From Paraburkholderia susongensis (GTDB taxonomy: Bacteria > Pseudomonadota > Gammaproteobacteria > Burkholderiales > Burkholderiaceae): a DNA stretch of 64,000 nt. Both the position numbers and the translations under genes were made by a program. This document shows positions 26,564 through 36,152 of this stretch, one piece after another. Location of the stretch: contig NZ_FXAT01000001.1 in NCBI RefSeq assembly GCF_900177725.1, forward strand, positions 1 to 64,000. Reading direction: 5' to 3'. Numbering within the stretch: position 1 is the first letter of the stretch; the number at the start of each line of letters is the position of its first letter. The notes below the pieces were generated by a model that had not been told where the DNA came from, did not search any database, and was given only the letters and a program-made list of their open reading frames with translations.

Positions 26564-27673
26564 ATGTCCATACCGTCAAGCTCTCCGGCTGTTCCGCACG
26601 TGTCCATCTGCCTGCCCACGTGCAATCGTCCCGATCTGCTCGCCCATTGCATCGACTCCTGTCTCGCGCAGACCTACGGAAATTTCGAAATCGTGATCGG
26701 CGACGATTCGAAGGACACCCGCACCCAGCAGTTGATCGCCGGGCGTTATCGCGACGAGCCACGCGTGCGCTACGTGAAGAACGAGCCACCGCTCGGGCAG
26801 GCACGCAACGTCGCGAGCCTGTTCGAGCACGCGAGCGGCGACAAGATCCTGCTGATCCATGACGACGATCTGCTCACGGCCGACGCCGTCGAAAAACTCG
26901 TGTCGCTGTGGAAGCGGCATCCGCAACTCGATGCCGCGTTCGGCGACCAGTACGAAGCCGATCACGACGGCAAGATCGATGACGATGCGAGCCGCCGGCT
27001 GAACACGGCGTTCCGCCGCACGAAGGATGTCGAGGGCCTGCAGCCGCTCGCGGGCAGAACCGGTCTCATCCAGATGTTTCCGAATAACGGCTGGATGGCC
27101 GATGCCCGGCTCGTCAAGCGGATCGGCTACAAGGAACAGTACGGCATGTGCTGCGATTTCGTGTTCGGCACCGAGCTGTGTCTCGCCGCGCGCGAGGTGT
27201 TTTATCTGCACGACTACGTATCGGTGTACCGCAAGACGGCGGTGTCGATCTCGCACAGCACGCGCGGCACGACGACGGCGGCGCCGCTCAGCGCCTATGG
27301 GTTCGTGAAGGCGCTCGACTTGCCGCCGCGACTCGAGGCGTCGCGGCGGCTGGCGTTGCGGCGGCTCGTGCCGATCGTCGTATCGATTCACGCGAAAAAC
27401 CGGCAGCCGCTCGCGGGATTGAAGGTCGCGCTCAGTCATCTGTTCGCGTATGACTACGGGCTGAGCGCGCGGCTTTACTACCATCTGCTGATGCTTGCGC
27501 GCGCAACGCTACATGCACGTCAACCGGCGGCCAGCGCAGCGGCCAGTGCGGCCAGCGCGGCGGCGGCAGCAGTCGCCGCTGTCGCTGCGGCCCCCGCCGT
27601 CGTGGCGGATCAGGCCGAGGCCGTGACGGAGTTCGTCAGCGAGCTGGTGAGCGATCGGTCCGAGCCGGTGTGA
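26564..27673 (+). CDS. Family 2 glycosyltransferase
   Basis: 369 residues from ATG 26564, chosen over a TTG at 26543 because AAAAGG lies eight bases upstream. The GT-A fold is evident: HVSICLPTCNRPDLLAHCIDSCLAQTYGNFEIVIGDD at the N-terminus and the metal-binding acidic run LLIHDDDLLT. The last 50 residues are almost pure alanine with valine, ending in an acidic stretch, an unusual low-complexity tail that is probably flexible. The acceptor is unknown; the gene stands alone and not in a polysaccharide cluster. Confidence 0.85.
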   Translation: MSIPSSSPAVPHVSICLPTCNRPDLLAHCIDSCLAQTYGNFEIVIGDDSKDTRTQQLIAGRYRDEPRVRYVKNEPPLGQARNVASLFEHASGDKILLIHDDDLLTADAVEKLVSLWKRHPQLDAAFGDQYEADHDGKIDDDASRRLNTAFRRTKDVEGLQPLAGRTGLIQMFPNNGWMADARLVKRIGYKEQYGMCCDFVFGTELCLAAREVFYLHDYVSVYRKTAVSISHSTRGTTTAAPLSAYGFVKALDLPPRLEASRRLALRRLVPIVVSIHAKNRQPLAGLKVALSHLFAYDYGLSARLYYHLLMLARATLHARQPAASAAASAASAAAAAVAAVAAAPAVVADQAEAVTEFVSELVSDRSEPV

Positions 27674-27832
27674 GGTCGAGTGCTGCTTGATTGCTGCTTG
27701 CGTGCTGCCCCCGGTGCCGCATAAGCGCCCATGCTGCGCGTGGTTGAATCGAGTCTGGATGCTCTTGTTGCGAAATGCAAAAAAACGCGTGGCCTGAATT
27801 CCGCGACGCACGTTTTCATACGCATTTTCAAG

Positions 27833-27867
27833 CGCGTTTGCTAAGCATTCCCTGCTTAGCAAACGCG
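27833..27867 (+). terminator. Perfect 14-bp stem hairpin
   Basis: CGCGTTTGCTAAGC, seven-base loop, then its exact complement, 160 bases downstream of the glycosyltransferase and 75 upstream of the next gene. The following sequence (tatttgttg) is T-rich but not a clean tract. It is most likely the glycosyltransferase terminator; an operator is possible. Confidence 0.55.
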
Positions 27868-27942
27868 TATTTGTTGCTTGGCCCCATGCGCGCCGCTGAT
27901 TACGATGAACACGACCCGTCATCGCATCAGAGGTGATTCGCC

Positions 27943-28164
27943 ATGTCAGACAATGCCTGTTTCAGGCCGCGCGTGATCGAACCGGTTCTCGACAATCAGC
28001 CTGAAGGCCTTGGGCTTGCCGTGGAGCTATGGCTCGCCCAGCCGATCGACGGTATCGCGGGCCGCGCGCTGCAAATTCATTTACGCGGCGACGCGAAAAT
28101 GGAGCAGGCCGAAACATTGCGCGATCTGTTGCGTGCGTGGGGCACGCGGCTCGTCGTGAGTTGA
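27943..28164 (+). CDS. Small conserved-looking hypothetical protein (73 aa)
   Basis: 73 residues with AGAGGTG ahead of the ATG and strong third-position GC, so it is probably real. The sequence reads as one compact alpha/beta unit (LAVELWLAQPIDGIAGRALQIHLRGDAKMEQAETLRDLLRAWGTRLVV) without cysteines, membrane segment or signal peptide. I do not recognise a family. It has its own transcription unit and ends before a bidirectional terminator. Confidence 0.65.
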   Translation: MSDNACFRPRVIEPVLDNQPEGLGLAVELWLAQPIDGIAGRALQIHLRGDAKMEQAETLRDLLRAWGTRLVVS

Positions 28165-28222
28165 GCGCGCGCCCTGCTCTCGTTGTCTGTGCACACGAAC
28201 GTGTGTGAATGTCCGCGCAATG

Positions 28223-28255
28223 AAAAACGGCGGCCGGGACATCCCCAACCGCCGT
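28223..28255. terminator. Bidirectional intrinsic terminator
   Basis: Nine-bp perfect arms AAACGGCGG/CCGCCGTTT around a 15-base loop, with extra A residues on the left so that the minus-strand transcript ends in TTTTT. It serves the convergent small gene (plus) and the permease gene (minus). Confidence 0.75.
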
Positions 28256-28323
28256 TTCACGGCCGCACTTCGCGGCCAGATCCGAGCGTACTGCCGAACG
28301 TACTGCGCGAACGTACTACCCGC

Positions 28324-29631
28324 TCACGGTTCGTGACGCAGATACCCTTCCGCCGACGGATCGCGCATGCGCAGCGACACGAGGCCCGCGATCGCGCACA
28401 TCGCCGTCACGTACCAGAAGAACATCGACTCGACGCCGGCCGACTTCAGCCACAGCGCGACGTATTCGGCGGAACCGCCGAAGATCGCATTCGCCACCGC
28501 ATACGACAACCCCACGCCGAGCGCGCGCACTTGCGGCGGGAACATCTCCGCCTTGATGAGACCGCTGATCGACGTATAGAAGCTCACGATCGCGAGCGCC
28601 ACGACGACGAGCGCGAACGCCGCATACGGATTCGCGACATCGTTCAACGCATGCAGCAGCGGCACCGTGCCGATGGTCGCGAAGAGACCGAAGCACAGCA
28701 TCGAGCGGCGCCGGCCGATGCGGTCCGACAGCGCGCCGAACGCCGGCTGCATCAGCATGTAGACGAAGAGCGCGGCGGTCATCACCGTGCTCGCCGTCTT
28801 CGCGTGCATGCCGGCCGTGTTCACCAGATACTTCTGCATGTACGTCGTGAACGTGTAGAAGATCAACGAGCCACCGGCCGTGAAACCGAGCACCGTCATG
28901 AACGCGACCTTGTGCTCCCACAGCCCGCGCAGCGTGCCGGCTTCCTTGCGCTGACGCGTCGCGGCGGTCGTGGTTTCGTCGAGCGATTTACGCAGGTACA
29001 GCGAGATCAATGCCGCGAGCGCGCCGATCACGAACGGCACACGCCAGCCCCATGCCTTGAGTTCTTCTGTCGAGAGCGTCTGCTGCAGGACCACGAGCAC
29101 GAGCAGCGCGCACAACTGGCCGCCGATCAGCGTCACGTACTGGAACGACGCGAAGAAACCGCGCCGCCCCTTCAACGCGACCTCGCTCATATAGGTCGCG
29201 CTCGTGCCGTATTCGCCGCCCACCGAGAGTCCCTGGAAGAGCCGCGCGAGCAGCAGCAGCGCCGGCGCGAGTGCGCCGATCTGCGCATACGTGGGCAGCA
29301 TCGCGATCACGAGGGAGCCGCCGCACATCATGAACACCGACACCATCATCGCGGCGCGGCGGCCGCGCTTGTCTGCGAGCCGCCCGAAGAACCAGCCGCC
29401 GATCGGCCGCATCAGGAAGCCGGCGGCGAACACGCCGGCCGTGTTGAGCAACTGCGTGGTCGGGTTGCCGCTCGGGAAGAACGACGGCGCGAAGTACAGC
29501 GCCGTGAACGAATACACATAGAAGTCGAACCACTCGACGAGATTGCCCGATGACGCGCCGACGATCGCAAAGATGCGGCGGCGGGTGTCGTCGGCCGGAG
29601 CCACGATGGTTTGGTCGGTTAGATCATTCAT
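28324..29631 (-). CDS. kgtP: MHS-family permease, alpha-ketoglutarate type
   Basis: 435 residues from ATG 29631, twelve membrane segments. The N-terminal region ([33 protein letters not shown]) and [18 protein letters not shown] match the KgtP/ProP metabolite:H+ symporter group closely, with KgtP the best-remembered match. It takes up 2-oxoglutarate or a related dicarboxylate by proton symport. It is monocistronic; no regulator is adjacent. Related citrate and proline permeases share the fold, so substrate is inferred. Confidence 0.8.
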   Translation of the reverse strand: MNDLTDQTIVAPADDTRRRIFAIVGASSGNLVEWFDFYVYSFTALYFAPSFFPSGNPTTQLLNTAGVFAAGFLMRPIGGWFFGRLADKRGRRAAMMVSVFMMCGGSLVIAMLPTYAQIGALAPALLLLARLFQGLSVGGEYGTSATYMSEVALKGRRGFFASFQYVTLIGGQLCALLVLVVLQQTLSTEELKAWGWRVPFVIGALAALISLYLRKSLDETTTAATRQRKEAGTLRGLWEHKVAFMTVLGFTAGGSLIFYTFTTYMQKYLVNTAGMHAKTASTVMTAALFVYMLMQPAFGALSDRIGRRRSMLCFGLFATIGTVPLLHALNDVANPYAAFALVVVALAIVSFYTSISGLIKAEMFPPQVRALGVGLSYAVANAIFGGSAEYVALWLKSAGVESMFFWYVTAMCAIAGLVSLRMRDPSAEGYLRHEP

Positions 29632-29912
29632 GCTGGTGTCGGTCCTGGTTTGAAAAGGAGGACGGTCGTAGCGCCGCCTTGGTGACACGCAACCTCGCAG
29701 GCTGCACGGTCACATGTGCGCGAATTTTACATAAATGAAAGCAGAAGATGGGATTTTGTCAGGCGGGATGCATGAGCGCTCTGGGTGCAAACCCGGGGCG
29801 CGCTCAAGCGGAACGCGGGTTATCTGGGGTAAAGCGCTGGGAGTAAGGAAAGCGGGGAGAAAGGAAAAAGCCGCATCGCGTCCCGCTCTCAGCGGCGGCG
29901 CTCGCTACTTCA

Positions 29913-30332
29913 TTATCGGTATTCGTCAATCTCAACCGTGCCGCCCATCGACTCAGCCATAGCACGAATGTCGGCAGGTACATCGGGCACGCGGTCGCCA
30001 GCTTCATTGTCCCAATAGCAGAAGAAGCGCATATGGGCGTTCGTGCGTTTCAGCATGTCGGGCAGGTCCGCGCGCGGCAATGCCAGACGCTCGACAAGAT
30101 AGTGAAGATGAGGCGTCAGAAGATCACTCCGGACATACTTCTGGCTAGCCACGCTCCATACACCAATTCGAGCGGGGAACTTGCTAATGCGCCCAGAGGG
30201 TGTAATGCGGAATTGCCCCCGCACACTTTGGGTATCTGGCTCGACACCAAAATAGTCTGTCCAGAATTCAGGCGGTTCCTCGTCCTGGTAAATGGTGAAA
30301 GATGCGTGTGCAAGTTGATGAACGTTTGCCAT
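29913..30332 (-). CDS. DUF4279 domain protein, candidate immunity protein
   Basis: 139 residues from ATG 30332 with AAGGA five bases upstream. The sequence ASFTIYQDEEPPEFWTDYFGVEPDTQSVRG followed by IGVWSVASQKYV matches my recollection of DUF4279, a small beta-rich family often encoded beside polymorphic toxins. The start lies eight bases after the stop of the toxin-like remnant at 30341, which is the usual toxin-immunity order. With the toxin broken, it may be an orphan immunity gene kept for protection against kin. Confidence 0.7.
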   Translation of the reverse strand: MANVHQLAHASFTIYQDEEPPEFWTDYFGVEPDTQSVRGQFRITPSGRISKFPARIGVWSVASQKYVRSDLLTPHLHYLVERLALPRADLPDMLKRTNAHMRFFCYWDNEAGDRVPDVPADIRAMAESMGGTVEIDEYR

Positions 30333-30340
30333 GACATTCC

Positions 30341-30807
30341 TTAGCGGGCCCAGTTGTGCATGTTGTCGATAATCGTGCCGTTGAATTCAACGTCCCCATC
30401 GTCATGCCAGACGACGTTATCGTTGCCCCGCAATTCGTTGTAACGCTTCATGGCGTGAATCATGTCACCGAAAATCTTGCGGTTGTAGCCAAGCATTTTC
30501 GCCGCGTAGTTTTCGTTGTTCGTGCTGGCCGCCAGTTCCTGAACGTCATCGCTCAACACATCGGGCGCGTACTCGAACGGTTGTGCAACCAGCCATCGGT
30601 GTCGGGATTCCGGTCCCGTGTCCATTCGCGATGGTTCAGTGTGGCAATACTGAGAAATTCCCGGGTATCGGCTTTGGCCTTATCGATGTCGGCGGCCTTT
30701 TTCAGGCACGCCTTGTAGTGCCACTCATCGCAGATGACATAACGGGCACCCAGTGGCCTCTGGCAAAACATCTCCACGGAGTGCATCTCAAATACGGACA
30801 AGGACAT
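30341..30807 (-). pseudogene. Frameshifted C-terminal fragment of a polymorphic-toxin-like protein
   Basis: Two frames join to give one protein-like sequence. Codons from 30807 encode an N-part ending TRDRNPDTDGWL. From about 30590 a different frame continues as VAQPFEYAPDVLSDDVQELAAS through GNDNVVWHDDGDVEFNGTIIDNMHNWAR. The 5' end is abrupt, with a stop in frame just upstream and a long hairpin beyond it. Such C-terminal modules followed by a DUF4279 gene are typical of secreted polymorphic toxins. Here the large N-terminal part is missing, so the fragment is probably inactive. The toxin class is not recognised. Confidence 0.6.
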
Positions 30808-30823
30808 AGGTATGTCGACGATC

Positions 30824-30863
30824 TATCTGAATTCGCTGCCAAGATTGGCAGCGAATTCAGATA
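30824..30863. repeat. 18-bp perfect inverted repeat, 4-nt loop
   Basis: TATCTGAATTCGCTGCCA, loop AGAT, then its exact complement. It lies immediately upstream of the truncated toxin frame. It is not followed by a T tract and could be a recombination scar, a terminator of a lost upstream gene or an assembly fold-back. Confidence 0.6.
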
Positions 30864-31025
30864 ATCCCAGTGCGACCGGTTGTCCGTATATGGGCGACAG
30901 CCCAAAATCTCCACGGCGTTCGACGAAACAGAGAAAAAGCGCTGTCCAACGGCGCCAGAGCCTGAAAGTGGCGTGTTGAAGCGCCCGCAAGAACATTGCG
31001 GTTTTTCAAGCGGGAAGGAACGAAA

Positions 31026-31053
31026 CCCCCGCCAGCCGGAAGACTGACGGGGG
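31026..31053 (-). terminator. Intrinsic terminator of the prkA operon
   Basis: CCCCCGCCAG/CTGACGGGGG arms with one wobble, followed on the minus strand by TTTCGTTCC, 40 bases after the spoVR stop. Confidence 0.7.
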
Positions 31054-31092
31054 CTTAGGGTCGAAACGGATGAATCAGCTGCGCTCAGGCGA

Positions 31093-32616
31093 TCACATCC
31101 TCACCGCCGGCGGCACATACCGGCACTCGTAGCGCTTTCTCACGGTGCCGTTCTCGTCGACGCTTTCGAGGTACACGTCGAACTGCCACAAACGCGCCAT
31201 GTGCTTGAGCACCTCGTCGCTATCGGACGACAGATGCCGGTTGTCGCTCATGAAATGCCGCAGTGTCAGACTGCGGTCGCCGCGCGTGTTGACAGCCCAC
31301 ACCTGGATGTTCGGCTCGCGATGATGCATGTCGTACTGCCGCGACAACGCCTGGCGCACGTACTGGTAGCCGCTGTCGTCGTGAATCGCCGACACTTCGA
31401 GCGCGTCGCGCATGTCGTCGTCGAGCACCGAGAAGAGGCGCATTTCGCGGATCAGATGCGGCGACAGATACTGCGCGACGAAGCTCTCGTCCTTGAAATT
31501 ACGCATCGCGTAGTGCATCGCGGGCAGCCACGGACTGCCGGCCAGCTCCGGAAACCATCTGCGGTCTTCCTCGCTCGGCGCTTCGCAGATGCGGCGAATG
31601 TCGCTCATCATCGAAAAGCCGAGCGCATACGGATTGATGCCGCTGTAATACGGCTTCGTGACCGGCGGCTGATAGACGACGTTGCTGTGCGAATGGAGAA
31701 ACTCCATCATGAAGCCGTCTTCGAGCTTGCCCTGGTTATACATCGTATTGAGCAGCGTGTAGTGCCAGAACGTCGCCCAGCCTTCGTTCATCACCTGGGT
31801 TTGCCGCTGCGGATAGAAATACTGGCCGATCTTGCGCACGATGCGAATGACCTCGCGCTCCCACGGTTCGAGCAGCGGTGCGTTTTTCTCCGCGAAGTAC
31901 AGCAGGTTTTCCTGCGGCTCGGGCGGAAAGCGCTCCTCGACTTCCTCGGGCAACGGCGTATGGCGCGTGGGCAGCGTGCGCCACAGCTCATTGACCTGCG
32001 ATTGCAGATAGGCCTCGCGTTCGCGGCGCGCGGCGAACTCCCTTTCGAGCGACAGCTTCTGCGGGCGCTTGTAGCGGTCCACGCCATAGTTCATGAGCGC
32101 GTGGCACGAATCGAGCAGTTCCTCGACGCGGTCGAGCCCATAGCGCTCCTCGCACTCGGCGATGTAGTTCTTCGCATAGACGAGGTAGTCGATGATCGCG
32201 TGCGCATCGGTCCAGAGCCGGAACAGATAGTTGCCCTTGAAGAACGAATTGTGCCCGTAGGCCGCATGCGCGATGACGAGCGCCTGCATCGTCATCGTGT
32301 TCTCTTCCATCAGATACGCGATGCAGGGGTTCGAGTTGATGACGATCTCGTACGCGAGCCCCATTTGCCCGCGGCGATAGCTCTTTTCAGTAGAAAGAAA
32401 GTGTTTGCCGAACGACCAGTGACGGTAGTTCACCGGCATGCCGACGGACGCGTACGCATCCATCATCTGTTCGGCGCTGATGAGTTCGAGCTGGATGGGG
32501 TACACGTCAAGCTCGTATTGCTCTGCAACACGGGCAATATGCGAGTCGTACTCTTCGATCAATTCGAAGGTCCAGTCGGACGGGCACGGCAGAGGCCGTC
32601 TATCGGCTACGTTCAT
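31093..32616 (-). CDS. SpoVR family protein
   Basis: 507 residues, the usual length of SpoVR/YcgB proteins. Recognisable stretches include WTFELIEEYDSHIARVAEQYELDVYPIQLELISAEQMMDAY, HWSFGKHFLSTEKSYRRGQMGLAYEIVINSNPCIAYLMEENTM and NEGWATFWHY. The biochemical role is not settled. In Gram-negative bacteria the gene travels with prkA and yeaH in a stress and starvation operon, as it does here, as the last gene. Its ATG overlaps the stop of a small 81-codon frame. Confidence 0.9.
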   Translation of the reverse strand: MNVADRRPLPCPSDWTFELIEEYDSHIARVAEQYELDVYPIQLELISAEQMMDAYASVGMPVNYRHWSFGKHFLSTEKSYRRGQMGLAYEIVINSNPCIAYLMEENTMTMQALVIAHAAYGHNSFFKGNYLFRLWTDAHAIIDYLVYAKNYIAECEERYGLDRVEELLDSCHALMNYGVDRYKRPQKLSLEREFAARREREAYLQSQVNELWRTLPTRHTPLPEEVEERFPPEPQENLLYFAEKNAPLLEPWEREVIRIVRKIGQYFYPQRQTQVMNEGWATFWHYTLLNTMYNQGKLEDGFMMEFLHSHSNVVYQPPVTKPYYSGINPYALGFSMMSDIRRICEAPSEEDRRWFPELAGSPWLPAMHYAMRNFKDESFVAQYLSPHLIREMRLFSVLDDDMRDALEVSAIHDDSGYQYVRQALSRQYDMHHREPNIQVWAVNTRGDRSLTLRHFMSDNRHLSSDSDEVLKHMARLWQFDVYLESVDENGTVRKRYECRYVPPAVRM

Positions 32617-32858
32617 ACGGACTTCCCTTTGCCCTTTGATGGGCGTTCCGGTGTGTCCCGTGCTGCAGCATTGCGGACTGCTCCGGCTCGCGCGGCCTGC
32701 GTGTTGGCCGCGCTTGCCCCGGCATGCCCCGACTGTTGCTGCGGCACGCCTATGTTGCGCTGCGGCGCCATTTCATACGAGCTGTGCTGCGCTTCGTCGT
32801 ATGATTCGCCGCCCGCTTCGTCGATCAGTTGCATCCTTCGCAACGAACCTTGCGTCAC
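32613..32858 (-). CDS. Candidate 81-aa protein coupled between yeaH and spoVR
   Basis: A frame starting at GTG 32858 inside the yeaH stop (GTGA), with GGAG seven bases upstream, and ending inside the spoVR start (ATGA), so it exactly fills the 238-base gap. The protein begins MTQGSLRRMQLIDEAGGESY, is rich in Gln, Ala, Ser and Gly and ends in a basic tail PERPSKGKGKSV. It is probably disordered and matches no family I know. The first thirty codons have GC-rich third positions; the rest are less biased. It may be a real linker gene or only keep ribosomes moving between its neighbours. Confidence 0.5.
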   Translation of the reverse strand: MTQGSLRRMQLIDEAGGESYDEAQHSSYEMAPQRNIGVPQQQSGHAGASAANTQAARAGAVRNAAARDTPERPSKGKGKSV

Positions 32859-34126
32859 GAAGTCTCCACCTGCTTCTCGAACAGCTCGCGAAACACCGGA
32901 TAAATATCGGCTGCGGTTTCGACCTTCTTCATCGCCATATGCGGCTGGCTCAGCGCCAGTTGCGCATATTCGAGCCACAGATTCTGCTCTTCGGGCGTCA
33001 CCTGAATATACGCGAAATACCGCACCTTCTCCAGGATGTCGTCCGCGAGTATCTTGCGGCACTTCGGCGAGTCGTCGGTCCAGTTGTCGCCGTCCGACGC
33101 CTGCGCCCCGTAAATATTCCATTCAGTCGGCGAATAGCGTTCGTCCATGACCTTGCGCATCAGTTCGAGCGCACTAGACACCACCGTGCCGCCGCTTTCA
33201 GTCGAGTGAAAGAACGTGTCTTCGTCGACTTCCTCGGCGCGTGTATGGTGGCGAATGAACACCACTTCGATGCGCTCGTAGTTACGCTTGAGGAACAGGT
33301 ACAACAGGATGAAGAAGCGCTTGGCGAGGTCCTTGCGCTGCTCGTCCATCGAGCCGGACACGTCCATCAGACAGAACATCACCGCCTGGCTCGATGGCGT
33401 GGGTTGCTTCACGCGATTCACGTAGCGCAGGTCGAACGGATCGATGAACGGAATTCGCCAGATGCGGCCACGCAAATGGTGAATCTCTTCTTCGAGCAGC
33501 TTGATCTCTTCGCGACGGTCGGCGGGATCGGCCTTCAGCACTTCGAGCTCGCGCTCCATCTCGTGCAACTGGTTGACGAGCGGCGCACCGAGCGCGATGC
33601 GCCGGCCGAGCGCACTGCGCAACGAACGGACCACGTCGATATTGTTCGGCGTGCCCTCGGCGGCCCAGCCCGCGCGGATGCTTTTCCACGTGGGCACGGC
33701 CATCAGATGGGTTTTGACGAGACGCGGCAGTTCGAGGTCGTCGAAGAAATACTGCATGAACTCTTCGCGGCTCAACTCGAACACGAAGTCGTCCTGACCT
33801 TCGCCTTCATTGCTGGCCTGACTGCCGCCACCGCCTCCACCGCCGCCTTGCGGACGCTGGATCTTGTCGCCGCGGATGTAGTCCGAGTTGCCGGGATGCA
33901 CCATCTCGCGCTTGCCGCCGGGGCCGTGGCGGAACGACGGCTCCGCGATGTCCTTGCGCGGAATGGTGATGCTCTGGGTGTTCTGAATATCCTTGATGCT
34001 GCGGTCGCGCACTGCCTCCGAAACGGCGCGACGAATGTAGTTCTTGACGCGGCGCAAAAAACGCTCGCGATTCGCAATACTTTTGTTCTTGCCTGCCAAC
34101 CTGCGGTCGATGATTTGATGAAGCAC
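32855..34126 (-). CDS. YeaH/YhbH family protein (DUF444, VWA domain)
   Basis: 423 residues. The N-terminal part is basic (LAGKNKSIANRERFLRRVKNYIRRAVSEAV), followed by a polyglycine stretch at 94-101. A von Willebrand A domain has the metal site D255-x-S-G-S (CLMDVSGSMDEQRKDLAKRF). In E. coli YeaH is made with the PrkA homologue YeaG under nitrogen and stationary-phase stress. It lies 103 bases downstream of prkA in the same direction. Confidence 0.92.
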   Translation of the reverse strand: MLHQIIDRRLAGKNKSIANRERFLRRVKNYIRRAVSEAVRDRSIKDIQNTQSITIPRKDIAEPSFRHGPGGKREMVHPGNSDYIRGDKIQRPQGGGGGGGGSQASNEGEGQDDFVFELSREEFMQYFFDDLELPRLVKTHLMAVPTWKSIRAGWAAEGTPNNIDVVRSLRSALGRRIALGAPLVNQLHEMERELEVLKADPADRREEIKLLEEEIHHLRGRIWRIPFIDPFDLRYVNRVKQPTPSSQAVMFCLMDVSGSMDEQRKDLAKRFFILLYLFLKRNYERIEVVFIRHHTRAEEVDEDTFFHSTESGGTVVSSALELMRKVMDERYSPTEWNIYGAQASDGDNWTDDSPKCRKILADDILEKVRYFAYIQVTPEEQNLWLEYAQLALSQPHMAMKKVETAADIYPVFRELFEKQVETS

Positions 34127-34229
34127 GCCAGGTCTCCTAAGGCACTGCTATGTCCATGCGGCTTGCGCCTCGCAGGGTGCCCGCGCGGCCGGACCGCGCG
34201 GGCCGTACGCCATACGTATCATGAGCGCG

Positions 34230-36152
34230 TCATGACGACTTGCGCACACGCAGATACCAGTCGCACAGCAAGCGCACCTGCTTTGGCGTATAGCCCTTCG
34301 TCACCATGCGATTGACGAAGTCTTCGTGCTTGCGTTGCTCTTCCGCCGAGCCCTTTGCGTTGAACGAGATCACCGGCAACAGTTCTTCCGTGTTCGAGAA
34401 CATCTTCTTTTCGATCACGACGCGCAGCTTCTCGTAGCTGATCCACGCGGGATTCTTCCCCGCATTCGCAGCACGCGCGCGCAGCACGAAGTTCACAATC
34501 TCGTTGCGGAAGTCCTTCGGGTTGCTGATGCCCGCGGGTTTCTCGATCTTCTCCAGTTCAGCGTTGAGCGCCGCGCGGTCGAAACTCTCGCCGGTGTCGT
34601 GGTCGCGGAACTCCTGGTCCTGAATCCAGAAGTCGGCGTAGGTCACGTAGCGGTCGAAAATATTCTGACCATACTCCGAATACGACTCGAGATACGCGGT
34701 CTGAATTTCCTTGCCTATGAACTCCGCATAGCGTGAGGCGAGCACGTCTTTAACGAACGACAGATACTTCTGCTCGGTTTCCGGCGGGAACTGCTCGCGC
34801 TCGATCTGCTGTTCGAGCACGTACATCAGGTGCACCGGATTGGCCGCGACCTCGGTCGAGTCGAAGTTGAACACGCGCGACAGGATCTTGAACGCGAAGC
34901 GGGTCGACACGCCGGTCATGCCTTCGTCGACGCCCGCGAAGTCGCGGTATTCCTGATAAGACTTGGCCTTCGGGTCGGTGTCCTTCAGATTCTCGCCGTC
35001 GTAGACCTGCATCTTCGAGAAGAGGCTCGAATTCTCCGGCTCCTGCAGACGCGTGAGCACGGACATCTGCGCCATCATCTTCAACGTGCCCGGCGCGCAC
35101 ACCGCATTCGCGAGCGACGAATTGCGCAGCAGCTTCTCGTAGATCTTGATCTCTTCGCCATAGCGCAGGCAGTACGGCACCTTGACGACGAAGATCCGGT
35201 CGAGCAGTGCTTCGTTGTTGCGGTTGTTACGGAACGCCTTCCATTCCGACTCATTCGAGTGCGCGAGGATGATGCCGTCGAACGGAATGGCACCGAAACC
35301 TTCCGTGCCCTTGAAGTTGCCTTCCTGGGTCGCGGTAAGCAGCGGATGCAGCACCTTGATCGGCGCCTTGAACATTTCGACGAACTCGAGCAGCCCCTGA
35401 TTCGCGAGGCACAGGCCGCCGGAGTAGCTGTACGCGTCCGCGTCGTCCTGCGCGTACTGTTCGAGCTTGCGGATATCGACCTTGCCGACGAGCGACGAGA
35501 TGTCCTGATTGTTCTCGTCGCCCGGCTCGGTCTTCGCGATACCGACCTGGCGCAGGATGGAAGGATAGCGGCGCACCACGCGGAACTTGCGGATGTCGCC
35601 GTTGTATTCGTGCAGGCGCTTGACCGCCCACGGACTCAGGATGCTTTTCAGGTAGCGGCGTGGAATGCCATATTGCTCTTCGAGAATCGGGCCGTCTTCC
35701 TCGTAGTCGAACAGACCGAGCGGCGACTCGTTCACGGGCGAGCCCTTGATCGCGTAGAACGGCACGCGCTCCATGAGCTGCTTGAGACGCTCCGCGATCG
35801 ACGACTTGCCGCCGCCGACCGGTCCCAACAGATACAGAATCTGCTTCTTTTCTTCGAGCCCCTGGGCCGAATGCCGGAAGTAGGCGACCACCTGCTCGAT
35901 CACCTCTTCCATTCCGTAGAACTCACGGAATGCGGGGTATACCTTGATGACCTTGTTCGCGAAGATACGCGACAGGCGCGGATCGTTGCGAGTGTCGATC
36001 TGTTCCGGTTCTCCGATTGCCGTCAACATGCGTTCGCCAGCGGTGGCGTACGCGGCGGGATTGTCTTTGCAGAGCGCGAGATACTCCTCGAGCGAGAGTT
36101 CGTCCTCCCGTGTTTTCTCGAAGCGGGTCGCGAAACTGCTGTAGATATCCAT
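34230..36152 (-). CDS. prkA: PrkA family serine protein kinase
   Basis: 640 residues, normal for PrkA/YeaG. The N-terminal AAA domain carries Walker A G110-PVGGGKSS-118 (LYLLGPVGGGKSSIAERLKQLME) and the C-terminal kinase-like region follows, with SLEEYLALCKDNPAAYATAGERM near the start. It is a stress-linked kinase/AAA protein and the first gene of the prkA-yeaH-spoVR operon. GAGG lies just ahead of the ATG. Confidence 0.93.
   Translation of the reverse strand: MDIYSSFATRFEKTREDELSLEEYLALCKDNPAAYATAGERMLTAIGEPEQIDTRNDPRLSRIFANKVIKVYPAFREFYGMEEVIEQVVAYFRHSAQGLEEKKQILYLLGPVGGGKSSIAERLKQLMERVPFYAIKGSPVNESPLGLFDYEEDGPILEEQYGIPRRYLKSILSPWAVKRLHEYNGDIRKFRVVRRYPSILRQVGIAKTEPGDENNQDISSLVGKVDIRKLEQYAQDDADAYSYSGGLCLANQGLLEFVEMFKAPIKVLHPLLTATQEGNFKGTEGFGAIPFDGIILAHSNESEWKAFRNNRNNEALLDRIFVVKVPYCLRYGEEIKIYEKLLRNSSLANAVCAPGTLKMMAQMSVLTRLQEPENSSLFSKMQVYDGENLKDTDPKAKSYQEYRDFAGVDEGMTGVSTRFAFKILSRVFNFDSTEVAANPVHLMYVLEQQIEREQFPPETEQKYLSFVKDVLASRYAEFIGKEIQTAYLESYSEYGQNIFDRYVTYADFWIQDQEFRDHDTGESFDRAALNAELEKIEKPAGISNPKDFRNEIVNFVLRARAANAGKNPAWISYEKLRVVIEKKMFSNTEELLPVISFNAKGSAEEQRKHEDFVNRMVTKGYTPKQVRLLCDWYLRVRKSS

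Noticed and set aside
28183..29553. 456-codon plus-strand frame
   Set aside because: Antisense of the KgtP-type permease; Arg/His-rich composition, no ribosome site and no domain.
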